From contig CAILCI010000065.1 of NCBI GenBank assembly GCA_903832625.1, forward strand, positions 62,001 through 126,000: a DNA stretch of 64,000 bases. Reading direction: 5' to 3'. The DNA comes from an uncultured Burkholderiales bacterium. GTDB lineage: Bacteria; Pseudomonadota; Gammaproteobacteria; Burkholderiales; Burkholderiaceae_C. Positions 36,325 through 45,510 of the stretch are shown piece by piece (positions within the stretch are counted from its first letter, which is position 1; each line of letters opens with the position of its first letter). The position numbers were made by a program, and so were the translations under genes. Under the pieces are notes generated by a model, which had not been told where the DNA came from, did not search any database, and saw only the letters and a list, made by a program, of their open reading frames with translations.

Positions 36325-38061
36325 ATGCAAACCAAAAAAATCGCTCCGATTTTTGCTTCATTGTTAGCCTCTGTGTTGAGCCTCTCAACTGCCAATGCCA
36401 AAGAGCCTTGGCATTTATCAGCTGCCAGTGCTGACAGCTTCAGTGGCGACTGTGCCAGTCTTGGCAAAGCCTTAGAAAGTTTGCCCAACACGCAAATCAG
36501 TCTGAGCGAAACTGTGGCCGAAGGCGCTCAAAAGATTGCTAACAAAGCCATTGCCGAGCACTGCGCGATCAAAGGAAAAATGTTCGAGCGCACCAGCAAT
36601 GTTGATGGCAAAACCTATGCCATCGGTTTTGAAATGCGCTTGCCACGCCAATGGAATGGCCGCTTTTTGCACCAAGGCAATGGCGGCATTGACGGCGTGG
36701 TTCAACCCGCGTTGGGCGGTTTCGGCGGCGGCCCTCTGAGCAATGCGCTAGACCAAGGCTTTGCCGTGCTGAGCTCAGATGCGGGTCACTCAGGTGGCAC
36801 GCCCGCTTTTGGCATTGACCCACAAGCACGACTGGACTATGGCTACCAAGCCGTGGCCAAGCTCACGCCCATGGCCAAAGCCATGCTTGAGATGGCTTAT
36901 GGCAAAAAGCCTGACCGCTCCTACTTTGCGGGTTGCTCCAACGGCGGTCGTCACGCCTTGGTGGCTGCCTCGCGTTATTTCAAAGACTACGACGGCATTT
37001 TGGCGGGCGCCCCGGGCTACAACTTACCCAAAGCTGCTGTCGCCAATTTGGCGGGGGCGCGCTTGTATCAATCGGTGGCGACCACGCAAGCCGTGAAAAA
37101 CCACATCGAATTAGCCACCGCTATGAACGACGCAGAGCGGCAACTCGTTGCAAACAAAGTGTTGGAGGTCTGCGATGCGTTGGATGGCGCAAAAGACGGC
37201 ATCATTCAAAACACCCAAGCCTGTCAGAAAAAATTTGACCTCAGCCGCGACGTCCCGAGTTGCACTGCGCAGCGCGATGGCTCATGTTTGAGCGTCGATC
37301 AAAAGCGTGTGCTCTCAACCATCTTCAAAGGGCCAACCACCAGCAAGGGCGATCTCATCTATGCCAGCTTCCCTTTTGATGCGGGCTTTGGTGCTGGCAA
37401 ATCGGGCGTGCCCAGCGGCGGCAATCCCGTGGGTTCAGGCGTGGCGTTTTGGGAATTTTTTGCCCCACTCAACTTAGACAGCGGCGCCACGGGCTTGATC
37501 TTCAAAGCGCCACCCGAAGATTTGGCGGCTTTCAAACCCGTCGAATTTGCGCTCAATGCCGACATTGACGCACTCTATGCCAGCATGTTCACCCCCAACG
37601 AGATGTACAGCGAATCGGCCATGTCCTTCATGACACCGCCTAACGCCACGCAACTCAAAGGTTTGCGCGACAAAGGTGGCAAAGTTTTGGTCTACCACGG
37701 CGTGAGCGACTCGATTTTCTCGATCAACGACTCCATCGCTTGGCTCAACGGCGTGCAAAAAGACACGGGCAAGAACTTCGCGAAGCTGTATCCCGTGCCA
37801 GGCATGGGGCATTGTTCGGGCGGCCCCTCCACCGACCAATTTGACCTGCTCACGCCGCTGGTGAAATGGGTGGAACAAGGCATTGAGCCACAAGCGGTTG
37901 TGGCCTCTGCACGCGGTGCAGACAATGCGGGCGGCGCCAACAGCGATGTGCCTGCCAATTGGTCGAGCCAACGCACACGTCCTTTGTGCCCTTATCCTCA
38001 AATTGCCACTTACAAAGGCAAGGGCTCGCTAGAAGACGCCAAGTCGTTTACGTGTCGTTGA
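36325..38061 (+). CDS. Tannase/feruloyl esterase family hydrolase
   Basis: A 578-residue exported alpha/beta hydrolase of the tannase/feruloyl esterase family, which also contains MHETase. Signal peptide residues 1-25 (MQTKKIAPIFASLLASVLSL). The nucleophile motif is G-C-S-N-G-G near residue 206, preceded by Cys as in the family, where that Cys bonds to one next to the catalytic His (here G-H-C-S-G-G near 495). A lid segment has CDALDGAKDGIIQN, the calcium-binding loop. It cleaves aromatic esters in the periplasm or outside. The 3' end overlaps the convergent DUF2783 gene by 14 bp. Confidence 0.9.
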   Translation: MQTKKIAPIFASLLASVLSLSTANAKEPWHLSAASADSFSGDCASLGKALESLPNTQISLSETVAEGAQKIANKAIAEHCAIKGKMFERTSNVDGKTYAIGFEMRLPRQWNGRFLHQGNGGIDGVVQPALGGFGGGPLSNALDQGFAVLSSDAGHSGGTPAFGIDPQARLDYGYQAVAKLTPMAKAMLEMAYGKKPDRSYFAGCSNGGRHALVAASRYFKDYDGILAGAPGYNLPKAAVANLAGARLYQSVATTQAVKNHIELATAMNDAERQLVANKVLEVCDALDGAKDGIIQNTQACQKKFDLSRDVPSCTAQRDGSCLSVDQKRVLSTIFKGPTTSKGDLIYASFPFDAGFGAGKSGVPSGGNPVGSGVAFWEFFAPLNLDSGATGLIFKAPPEDLAAFKPVEFALNADIDALYASMFTPNEMYSESAMSFMTPPNATQLKGLRDKGGKVLVYHGVSDSIFSINDSIAWLNGVQKDTGKNFAKLYPVPGMGHCSGGPSTDQFDLLTPLVKWVEQGIEPQAVVASARGADNAGGANSDVPANWSSQRTRPLCPYPQIATYKGKGSLEDAKSFTCR

Positions 38062-38272
38062 GCTTGGCGTCGTCCGGGTCGCTCAAATCTTGAAGGGCGA
38101 TGTTCAGCTGCGTTTGAAACAAGGCTGCATTGCCCAGAGCATTCGCATTGAGCAATGCGAGTTTGACCAAAAAGAGTTGCGCTTTTTCTTGCCCTGCGGC
38201 GTCAATGGCTTGCGCCAAGGCGTCGTACACCGTTTCTAAACCTGCAATGTCTAATTCTTTGACTTGACTCAT
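38048..38272 (-). CDS. DUF2783 small protein
   Basis: A 74-residue helical protein (MSQVKELDIAGLETVYDALA, then Q-L-F-L-V-K-L-A-L-L-N-A-N-A-L-G) matching the pattern of DUF2783, a small family found next to FAD-dependent aromatic monooxygenases. It follows the FAD monooxygenase by 12 bp. Possibly a partner protein; the function is unknown. Confidence 0.75.
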   Translation of the reverse strand: MSQVKELDIAGLETVYDALAQAIDAAGQEKAQLFLVKLALLNANALGNAALFQTQLNIALQDLSDPDDAKLNDT

Positions 38273-38284
38273 GTGAGGTCTCTT

Positions 38285-39991
38285 TTATCGCATCAGAGCG
38301 GTTTGAAGGGCTTGCTGCAAACGCGTGGCATCCAGCATGTGCCAGCGCGCGCACACATGTTGGTCGGGGCGCAACAAGTACGCAGCGCAGCGTGTGCTCA
38401 AACTCTGCAGGTTGATGCCATAGCGCTTTGCAATCTGGCCTTGCGAATCGAGCAAGACTTGGTGCGCGCCCTCCACCACGGGCGAGTTGCCAATGGCAGT
38501 GAGGCAAATCGGAATACCTTGGGCTTGATAACGCTGCACCAGAGCCACCACCTCGCTGTCTAAATTCGTTTGGTGTGTGAAACACAACAGATCGAAGCCA
38601 CCGCCCACATGGTCTAGCAAATAGGTGTTGTCTGCCATGCGCACGTTTTGCGGCGGTGCGCCGTGGCTGGGGCCTGCGGCAAACAAGGCATCGTCATCTT
38701 GCGCACAGTTGAGCGCCGAATCTGTGTAGGCATGAGGCCGAGAGGTGCGCCAGTGGTAGAGCGGGCGCACAAACTCTTGTGTGAGCGAGAGCGACAACAC
38801 CGCATTGCGCAGCAACTCAAAGCCACCTTTGGGCGGCGCCATAAAGCGCGTACTCTTGCCCGCTTCTTCAATGATTTCTCGCGCAGCCCCCACCCGCTCG
38901 CGGCTGTGGTTGCTCAACAACGCGGGGCTTGCCCAACCCTTGATGACAAAGGCCAAATGCCAGCCCAGCGACTGTGCATCTTGAAACGCCGTGTTCGCAC
39001 CCCGCACTCCAAAAATAGGCAGCAAATGCGCAGCGTCTCCGGTGAAGATCACATGTCCGTGTACAAAATTGGGCAAGGTCAAGGTGCGGGCTGAATAGAC
39101 CGAACTCCAGTCCATCTCCCACGGTGTGCCTGCGTGTCCAATCATGGCGAGCTGTGCATCGATACGGGCTTTGAGCGACTCGGGGCGCAGCGCATCTTCG
39201 GGCGATTCGCCCTCGGGCAATTGGTAGTCGATGCGCCAGATGCCATGCGGCTCGCGGTGCATCAAAATCGTGTTGCCTCGGTTCCAATCGGGGTCAAAGT
39301 AGGCACGGCGCTCGGTGGGATACGGCAGATCAATTTTGATATCGGCAATGACAAAAAAGCCTTCGTAAGACGCGCCTTCCATTTTCAAATTCAGTTGGCT
39401 GCGAAGGCCTGAACGGCCACCATCGGCGGCCACCAACCAATCGGCGTCCAAGCTGTAAATGCCCTCTGGCGTGTCGATGTGGGCTTGCACAAAACCGTCT
39501 TGTTGCGACACTTCTACCAGCTTGTTGCCCCATCTGACTTCCACCAAACCTGTGGCTGCACACGCATCAAGCAAGTACTCTTCCAAGTATTGCTGCTGGA
39601 GGTTGATCATCGGAAAAAATCGGTCGTCCTCGTCATGCGGTGCTTCCATGCGAAACACAGCTTGGCCACGATAAAACGAATTGCCAAACCGCCACGGCAA
39701 ACCGTGTTCGCTCAGTCGATGCGCCACGCCCACTTGCTGCAATATCTCCATCGAGCGGCGGGTGAACACAATTGCGCGACTGCCTTGCGAGACTTGCAAT
39801 TCAGCCGTCACCACCACGCTAGCCACGCCGTAACGCGCCAACTCCAACGCCGTGACCAATCCCGCAGGGCCTGAGCCCACGATGAGCACGGGTTTGCGAT
39901 CTTGCTTTGGATGCTCAGAAGCCAACCAAGGCGAGTGAACGCGGTAGTTGTAGTAGATGGATGGGCGGGGCTGCGTGTCTGGCGTGTGCAT
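38285..39991 (-). CDS. FAD-dependent aromatic monooxygenase (PheA/TfdB/MhpA-like)
   Basis: A 568-residue class A flavin monooxygenase. It has the ADP-binding loop V-G-S-G-P-A-G-L near residue 37, the D-G motif in ADWLVAADGGRSGLR, and the FAD motif G-D-A-A-H-L-L-P-I-F-G-V-R-G-A-N near 315, then a C-terminal thioredoxin-like extension. Relatives hydroxylate phenols and hydroxyphenylpropanoates using NAD(P)H. The substrate here is unknown; the nearby feruloyl-esterase-like gene suggests an aromatic acid. It is in an operon with the MBL-fold hydrolase, TctC protein and DUF2783. Confidence 0.9.
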   Translation of the reverse strand: MHTPDTQPRPSIYYNYRVHSPWLASEHPKQDRKPVLIVGSGPAGLVTALELARYGVASVVVTAELQVSQGSRAIVFTRRSMEILQQVGVAHRLSEHGLPWRFGNSFYRGQAVFRMEAPHDEDDRFFPMINLQQQYLEEYLLDACAATGLVEVRWGNKLVEVSQQDGFVQAHIDTPEGIYSLDADWLVAADGGRSGLRSQLNLKMEGASYEGFFVIADIKIDLPYPTERRAYFDPDWNRGNTILMHREPHGIWRIDYQLPEGESPEDALRPESLKARIDAQLAMIGHAGTPWEMDWSSVYSARTLTLPNFVHGHVIFTGDAAHLLPIFGVRGANTAFQDAQSLGWHLAFVIKGWASPALLSNHSRERVGAAREIIEEAGKSTRFMAPPKGGFELLRNAVLSLSLTQEFVRPLYHWRTSRPHAYTDSALNCAQDDDALFAAGPSHGAPPQNVRMADNTYLLDHVGGGFDLLCFTHQTNLDSEVVALVQRYQAQGIPICLTAIGNSPVVEGAHQVLLDSQGQIAKRYGINLQSLSTRCAAYLLRPDQHVCARWHMLDATRLQQALQTALMR

Positions 39992-39997
39992 ACCTTG

Positions 39998-40969
39998 TCA
40001 ATCAGGTTTGATGTTGGCTTCTTTGACCAACTTGGCGTATCGCACATGTTCGTTGTGGATAAGTGTGGTGAACATCTCCGCACTGCCCGGTACCACCTCG
40101 CCGCCGACTTGCGTCATGCGGTCACGCACTTCTTTGCTTTGCAAGGCCTTTTGAACTTCTTCATGCAGCTTTTGCACCACTGCTTTGGGTGTGCCCGCAG
40201 GCGCAACCAAGCCATACCATACCGAGGCCTCAAAACCCGCAAAACCAGATTCGGCAATGGTCGGTGCATCGGGGAAAATGGGGCTACGCGCAGGGCTCAA
40301 CACGCCCAACACTTTGAGCTTGCCGCTTTTGACGTGCGGCAAGACCTCCAGCGCGTTGACCGCAATCAAGGGCAATTGACCGCCAATCACATCGGTGATC
40401 GCTTGCGCACCACCGCGATACGGAATGTGCTGCAAATCAATGCCTGCCGCATGGGTAAACAACTCAATCGCCATGTGTGGCGTGGAGCCATTGCCGGGCG
40501 AGCCATAGGCAATGCTGTTGGGTTTGTTCTTGGCCGCTTCAATCAACTGTTTAACGTTGGCATAAGGCACGCTGGGGTTGGCAGCAATCACCACTGGAAC
40601 GCGCCCCACCAAAGACACAGCCGTCAGCTCTTTTTCTGCATCAAACGGTGCGGGTTGGTACAGCGCCATGTTGGCAGCCAAAGCATTGGCGGCCATGAGC
40701 AAGGTGTAGCCATCGGGCTCGGCAGCAATGACCGACTTGACTGCGATATTCGTCCCCGCACCGGGTTTGTTGTCCACCAACACCGGCTGTCCTGTACTGG
40801 CCGACAAGCTTTGCCCCACCGAACGCGCCACCACATCGACTGCGCCCCCAGCGGCATAGCCCACCACAATTTTGATGGGCTTGTTGGGGAAAGTTTGGGC
40901 TGATGCGGTGACCTGCAACAACAAACTCAGCAGCAAGGGCAGGAGAAATATTGGGATGATTTTTTTCAT
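39998..40969 (-). CDS. TctC-type (Bug family) periplasmic binding protein
   Basis: A 323-residue exported binding protein: hydrophobic signal (MKKIIPIFLLPLLLSLLLQV), then FPNKPIKIVVGYAAGGAVDV and LVDNKPGAGTNIAVKSV, the two ligand-contact loops of the family. I start at ATG 40969; a TTG two codons earlier is less likely. It lies between the hydrolase and monooxygenase genes with 12- and 6-bp gaps, so it may bind the aromatic substrate of this operon. Again no TctAB is nearby. Confidence 0.9.
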   Translation of the reverse strand: MKKIIPIFLLPLLLSLLLQVTASAQTFPNKPIKIVVGYAAGGAVDVVARSVGQSLSASTGQPVLVDNKPGAGTNIAVKSVIAAEPDGYTLLMAANALAANMALYQPAPFDAEKELTAVSLVGRVPVVIAANPSVPYANVKQLIEAAKNKPNSIAYGSPGNGSTPHMAIELFTHAAGIDLQHIPYRGGAQAITDVIGGQLPLIAVNALEVLPHVKSGKLKVLGVLSPARSPIFPDAPTIAESGFAGFEASVWYGLVAPAGTPKAVVQKLHEEVQKALQSKEVRDRMTQVGGEVVPGSAEMFTTLIHNEHVRYAKLVKEANIKPD

Positions 40970-40981
40970 AAACAACTCAGT

Positions 40982-41803
40982 TTAAAACGCTTGCATGTCG
41001 CCGGGCTTGATCACAAACACGTTCACGCCCGCATCTTTGAGCAAAGCCTGAAACTCATCTGGCTTGCCTTTTGCCAAAGGATTGGCACCGTAGTGCATGG
41101 GAATGACGTTGGGGATGCGCAGCAGTTCACGTTCGGCATAAGCCGCTTCTTGCGGACCCATGGTGAAGTTGCCGCCAATGGGCATGAGCACCACATCGGG
41201 TTTGTAGTATTGAGCGATCAAGCGCATGTCGCCAAACAAACCCGTGTCACCCATGTGGTAGATCTTGAAGCCGTTTTCTAGCTCAATGATGAAGCCCACA
41301 GGCTCGCCGCCCACATGGGTTTCGTCTTTGTCAGTGGTGGGGTTGTGCCAAACCAAGGTGGACGAATGTTCGGCATGAACCTCTGTCACGCGAATGCCTT
41401 TGACGGGCTCGACCGTGCCCGATTTGTTCATGCGTGGCGCCAACTCTGCGGGCAAGATACCCAAGGCCACGACGGTGGCATTCATGTCGCCCGGCGCATA
41501 CATGGGCGTGTGGTTGAGCTTGGCAATTTCGGGTGCGTCAGCAAAATGATCCCAATGCCCGTGCGTGACCAGCAAGACATCGATGTGACCTAAATTTTTA
41601 AGGTCTTTGTACTGCGGCGGTGTGAGCGGATTGGCTTTGAGCCACGGGTCAATCAGAATCACCTTGCCCGTGGGCGAGGTGATTTTGAACGCCGACTGCC
41701 CCAGCCATTGCAGCTTGATGCCGTCCGTCTGAGCGAATGCAAACGTGGCGCAGCATAAAAACGAAACAGCCATCCACCTCAATAACGCAAGTATTTTTCG
41801 CAT
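40982..41803 (-). CDS. Exported metallo-beta-lactamase-fold hydrolase (UPF0173-like)
   Basis: A 273-residue protein with a signal peptide (1-24) and an MBL domain: T-H-G-H-W-D-H (metal residues H81, H83, D85, H86), a later H-M-G-D-T-G-L and M-P-I-G-G-N-F-T-M-G-P typical of the UPF0173/UlaG-like metal-dependent hydrolases. The substrate could be a lactone or ester; a periplasmic location is unusual for this group, most of which are cytoplasmic. It is the first gene of the four-gene minus-strand operon and is divergent from the CMD fusion gene across 145 bp. Confidence 0.85.
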   Translation of the reverse strand: MRKILALLRWMAVSFLCCATFAFAQTDGIKLQWLGQSAFKITSPTGKVILIDPWLKANPLTPPQYKDLKNLGHIDVLLVTHGHWDHFADAPEIAKLNHTPMYAPGDMNATVVALGILPAELAPRMNKSGTVEPVKGIRVTEVHAEHSSTLVWHNPTTDKDETHVGGEPVGFIIELENGFKIYHMGDTGLFGDMRLIAQYYKPDVVLMPIGGNFTMGPQEAAYAERELLRIPNVIPMHYGANPLAKGKPDEFQALLKDAGVNVFVIKPGDMQAF

Positions 41804-41948
41804 CTAAAAATCCATTCCAAATTCATTCATGGGCTTGAACATGTCTAGCAAGCGACTATGCCAATGCTAAACAAGACAAATGACGGGTTATCCCTAGGCA
41901 CGGCGGGTTCAAAATAAACCCAATTCAAATTTCCACCAAGGAGCCTTT

Positions 41949-43304
41949 ATGTTCAAGCCTCAAGTGCATGTTGTTGCCGCTGCTGTTTGTTTCCTCTGCA
42001 CCTCTGCCCTTGCACAAACGCCGCCCGCCCCCGGTGCGCCCAAGCGTTTCCCGCAAATCACGCTGGAACAAATAGCACCCGAGGGGCAGCAACTGGCCAA
42101 AGAGATCATTCAAATTTCAAGCGTGGGTCTGGCCGGACCCTACAACATCATGTTTAGAAGCCCGGTCTACGCCGAGCGCGAGAAAAAACTGCTCGACTAT
42201 CTGCGCTTCAACTCCTCGCTGCCCACACGCTTGAACGAGTTTGCAATTTTGATTCAAGGCTACGAATGGAAATCTCAAGTCGAGTGGTACGCCCATTACC
42301 CCTTGGCCTTGAAAGCAGGTTTGCCACAAAACGTGGCCGACGATTTGAAAGCAGGCATTCGCCCCCGCAACATGGCCGCCGACGAAGAAGTGGTCTACGA
42401 CATCAGCATGAGCTTGATCAAGCACCATGAAATCTCTGACGCCTTATTCAACAAAGCCAAGAAAGTGTTGAACGAGCAGCAACTGGTCGATTTGGTGGCC
42501 GTCAGTGGCACCTATGTGGGCGTTGCCATGCTGTTGGCGCTGGGACAAGAAATGTCGCCTGAAGGCAAGCCCTTGCCTTTTTCGCCCAAAGGCGCTGTGA
42601 GTTTGCAAGTCGTGAGCTCAGGCGGCTTTGCGCCGGCCTACAAACAACTTGCCCCCAAGTTTGAGCAAAGCTCCAACTACAAACTCGTCTCCGAATGGGG
42701 GCCTTCGATGGGCACAACTTCAAACGCCATTCCTGTGCGCATGGCGCGTGGTGAAAACATGGATGTGGTCATCATGGTCGGACCTTCGCTGGATGAGTTG
42801 ATGCAACAAGGCAAACTGTTGGCTGGCAGCAAAGTGGTGTTGGCCAACTCACCCATTGCTTGCGCAGTAGCCAAAGGTGCGCCACGTCCAGACATCAGCA
42901 CGGTTGACAAGCTCAAGGCGGCGTTTTTGAATGCCAAAACCATTGCTTACTCAGACAGCGCGAGTGGCGAATACATCAAAAATGAGTTGATGGACAAGCT
43001 CGGCATCAAAGCGCAAATGCAGGGCAAAGCACGGCAAATTCCAGCCACGCCCGTTGGCGAAATTGTGGCCAAAGGCGAGGCCGAGTTTGGTTGCCAACAA
43101 CGCAGCGAACTCAAAGCGGTGCAAGGCATTGACATCATTGGGCTGCTGCCCAAAGAGGTGCAACTGATCACACCCTTTTCTGCTGCGGTGGTGGCCAACT
43201 CCAAATACCCCAACGAGAGCAAAAGCTTTTTGCGCTACCTGAGTGCGCCTGAACACGCAGACCTCATCGAGCAAACGGGCTTGGAGCCTTTGAACCTCAA
43301 ATAA
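41949..43304 (+). CDS. Secreted fusion: CMD-like domain + periplasmic binding protein
   Basis: A 451-residue exported protein with two parts. After a signal peptide (1-22), residues about 45-195 resemble a carboxymuconolactone-decarboxylase (AhpD-type) domain (R-L-N-E-F-A-I-L-I-Q-G-Y-E-W-K-S-Q-V-E-W, H-Y-P-L-A-L-K-A-G-L, LVAVSGTYVGVAMLLAL) without the CxxC of redox-active members. Residues about 215-451 are a ModA-like type 2 binding protein (LQVVSSGGFAPAYKQLAPKF, IAYSDSASGEYIKNELMDKL). AAGGAG precedes ATG 41949. The combination is one I do not know; a bifunctional uptake protein for an aromatic-ring breakdown product is one guess. Confidence 0.75.
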   Translation: MFKPQVHVVAAAVCFLCTSALAQTPPAPGAPKRFPQITLEQIAPEGQQLAKEIIQISSVGLAGPYNIMFRSPVYAEREKKLLDYLRFNSSLPTRLNEFAILIQGYEWKSQVEWYAHYPLALKAGLPQNVADDLKAGIRPRNMAADEEVVYDISMSLIKHHEISDALFNKAKKVLNEQQLVDLVAVSGTYVGVAMLLALGQEMSPEGKPLPFSPKGAVSLQVVSSGGFAPAYKQLAPKFEQSSNYKLVSEWGPSMGTTSNAIPVRMARGENMDVVIMVGPSLDELMQQGKLLAGSKVVLANSPIACAVAKGAPRPDISTVDKLKAAFLNAKTIAYSDSASGEYIKNELMDKLGIKAQMQGKARQIPATPVGEIVAKGEAEFGCQQRSELKAVQGIDIIGLLPKEVQLITPFSAAVVANSKYPNESKSFLRYLSAPEHADLIEQTGLEPLNLK

Positions 43305-43306
43305 GT

Positions 43307-45292
43307 CTAAACATCAATCACTTGCGTCATGCGCAGGTGGTGTTCATAGCGCCAGTTCTTGACGCGACTGGCCATGAAGGCAAAGACAAAGCACCAAGCA
43401 AGAGTAATGACAGCGGGCGTGTGCCAATCGCCCTCATACGCACCAAACATGCAAGCCTTGATGCCCTTGATGACCCACGTCATGGGCAGCCACGGGCTGA
43501 GCATGGAATACAAGCTGCCGCTGAGCTCGACTGGCATCACGCCGCCCGAGGCCGAAACTTGCAAGGCCAGCAGCAACATGGCCAAGGCTTTGCCGGAATC
43601 TCCAAGCGCGCGTGAAAGGGCATAGACGATCAGCATGAACGTCAAGGACGCCATCAAAAACATGAACCAGGTCAGCAGCAAGTGTTCAACCGCAATGCCC
43701 AACACAAAACGCCCAACGCCCAATAAAAGAGTGGCTTGTAAGATGACCACACATGCGGGAAGAAAAATTTTGCCCAGCATCTGCGCGGTGGGATGACATC
43801 GTTTGGCAAACGTGGGCAACACCCGCACATTGATCAAGAACACCGAAATGCCCGCCCCCAGCCACATCGCAATGGCCAAAATATTGGGCGCAAAGCCGCT
43901 GCCGTAATTGGCCACTGGCGCATCGACCTCAAGCACAGGTTTGACCGAATGCGCCAAACCCTCCGCACTGCCCTGAATGGTGTCGCTGGCAGCGGGCAAC
44001 TCTTTCAAAATCAAGCCAACGCCGGCAGAGAGTTGTTGCGTCCCGTCATTCAAACGATGCAGACCCTCGTTCATTTTTTCTGTGCCTGCATTCAACTCAA
44101 CCGCTCCGTTGCGAAGCTTTTCCAGTTGCTCGTCCTCAGGTAACTTGCTGCTCATCAAGCGTAAGCTGCTGCGTAAATCGCGCACCCCAAACGCAAGGTT
44201 TCGAATTTTGGAGGTCAGCAGTTCAGTGCCTTGATTGAGTTTTTCTTGCGCGTCTAAGGCACGCGCGAGGCTATCGTCGAGTTGACTTGTCCCGGTGAAC
44301 AACTGATTCAAGGCATCGGTGATGGGCGTGGGTGTGAGGACATTTTTGTCAGCATCATCTTTGAATGCACCGACCGACAACTTGAGTTTTTGGCTGCCTT
44401 GTTTGATGTCGTGCAGACCTTTAGAAAAATCTTGCTGGCCTGCGGCCAAGGCATCTGAGCCCACCCGCAAAGCACGCACCTCCTCGGACGAGGGAAGACT
44501 GGCCTCCATGGTGCGCACGCCCACACCCAACTGGCGGGTGCCATCGGTGAGCTGCGCCACACCGTCTTGCAATCGCAGCGCGCCGAGTTTCAAACTGTTG
44601 CTGCTGGACTCAGCCACCGCACTGCCCTTGGCCAACTCGCTGGCACCGGCTTGAACTTGCTCCAAGGCTTGGCGCAGCCGTGCCAAGCTTCGCTCGGCAC
44701 CGGGGCTGGCATTGAGCACCAAGGCCCAGCGACGCTCATTCAAGGTGCGGTTGACGCTCTCGCCCAATTCTTTGGCAAATTGCGCCGCCAGAACTGAGCT
44801 CTCAAAATTATTGCCCGCCGAGGTGTAGACCAGCAAGCGCCCACGTCCATCTTCCAGACCTGGAACGGCATTGGCGCTGAAATCAGACGGAATGATGAGC
44901 GCAAAGGCCAGCGACCCACTGCGCACGGCTTGCTTGGCATCTTCCTCTTGAGTGGTTGTAATGAAATTGAACTCTCGACGTTTTTTCAGCTCATCCACCA
45001 ATTGACTGCCCAAATTGATTTCGCTGGTGTGATAGACCAAGCCCACATCTTGATTGACCAAGCCCACCGGCAACGCCACGGCGCGCGCTGCGGGATCCCA
45101 AATGCTGGACAAATAAATGAACAAATAAATAGATGGAATCAGCGCAACCAAGGCCAAAGCGGCCAACATCTTGGGATAACGCTTGATGACGAGCAACTCG
45201 GCCAAACCAATGAGAACGCTTTGATTCAAAAACCGCCAAAGCCTGTGCGAAGAACTGAACTTCTTGGTCAGTGTATTTTTTATTATTGTCAT
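43307..45292 (-). CDS. YhgE/Pip-type ABC-2-like membrane protein
   Basis: A 661-residue protein. It has one membrane helix near the N-terminus (about 40-62) and a large extracytoplasmic region (70-450) rich in heptads (LNAGTEKMNEGLHRLNDGTQ and similar D-G-x-x-Q-L units). About five more helices follow near the C-terminus (480-650). This is the YhgE/Pip layout, related to ABC-2 permeases, in which the coiled coil spans the envelope; Pip is a phage-infection protein in Gram-positives. Substrate unknown, and no ATPase is adjacent. I use ATG 45292; TTG 45301 is also in frame. No ribosome binding site is visible. Confidence 0.82.
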   Translation of the reverse strand: MTIIKNTLTKKFSSSHRLWRFLNQSVLIGLAELLVIKRYPKMLAALALVALIPSIYLFIYLSSIWDPAARAVALPVGLVNQDVGLVYHTSEINLGSQLVDELKKRREFNFITTTQEEDAKQAVRSGSLAFALIIPSDFSANAVPGLEDGRGRLLVYTSAGNNFESSVLAAQFAKELGESVNRTLNERRWALVLNASPGAERSLARLRQALEQVQAGASELAKGSAVAESSSNSLKLGALRLQDGVAQLTDGTRQLGVGVRTMEASLPSSEEVRALRVGSDALAAGQQDFSKGLHDIKQGSQKLKLSVGAFKDDADKNVLTPTPITDALNQLFTGTSQLDDSLARALDAQEKLNQGTELLTSKIRNLAFGVRDLRSSLRLMSSKLPEDEQLEKLRNGAVELNAGTEKMNEGLHRLNDGTQQLSAGVGLILKELPAASDTIQGSAEGLAHSVKPVLEVDAPVANYGSGFAPNILAIAMWLGAGISVFLINVRVLPTFAKRCHPTAQMLGKIFLPACVVILQATLLLGVGRFVLGIAVEHLLLTWFMFLMASLTFMLIVYALSRALGDSGKALAMLLLALQVSASGGVMPVELSGSLYSMLSPWLPMTWVIKGIKACMFGAYEGDWHTPAVITLAWCFVFAFMASRVKNWRYEHHLRMTQVIDV

Positions 45293-45462
45293 ATTGAACA
45301 ATATAACAAGATTTCGACATCAAGATGCTTACATCTGAGCAAAAAAACAAAAATTTACATTTAAATTTTGATAAAAATAAATTAATTTACAACTTTTATT
45401 TTTTGGAGAAGAACACATTTGAATTAATTTGCACAAAAGTCAAAACTTCGTCACTCCAACTT

Positions 45463-45476
45463 GGTGCATTTTGTGC
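45463..45476 (+). promoter_or_regulatory. Weak candidate sigma-54 promoter of the TorF-like porin
   Basis: TTGGTGCATTTTGTGCT has the GG (45463-45464) and GC (45475-45476) 10 bp apart but differs from the full consensus at four positions. A TGCAC half site at 45430 and the GGTGCA overlapping the box resemble NtrC half sites. Porins of this family often sit beside glnK-amtB, so nitrogen control is possible. The surrounding 209-bp gap is very AT-rich. Confidence 0.35.
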
Positions 45477-45510
45477 TAATTGATTATTTCTTTATTTCAA
45501 AGGAATTTTC

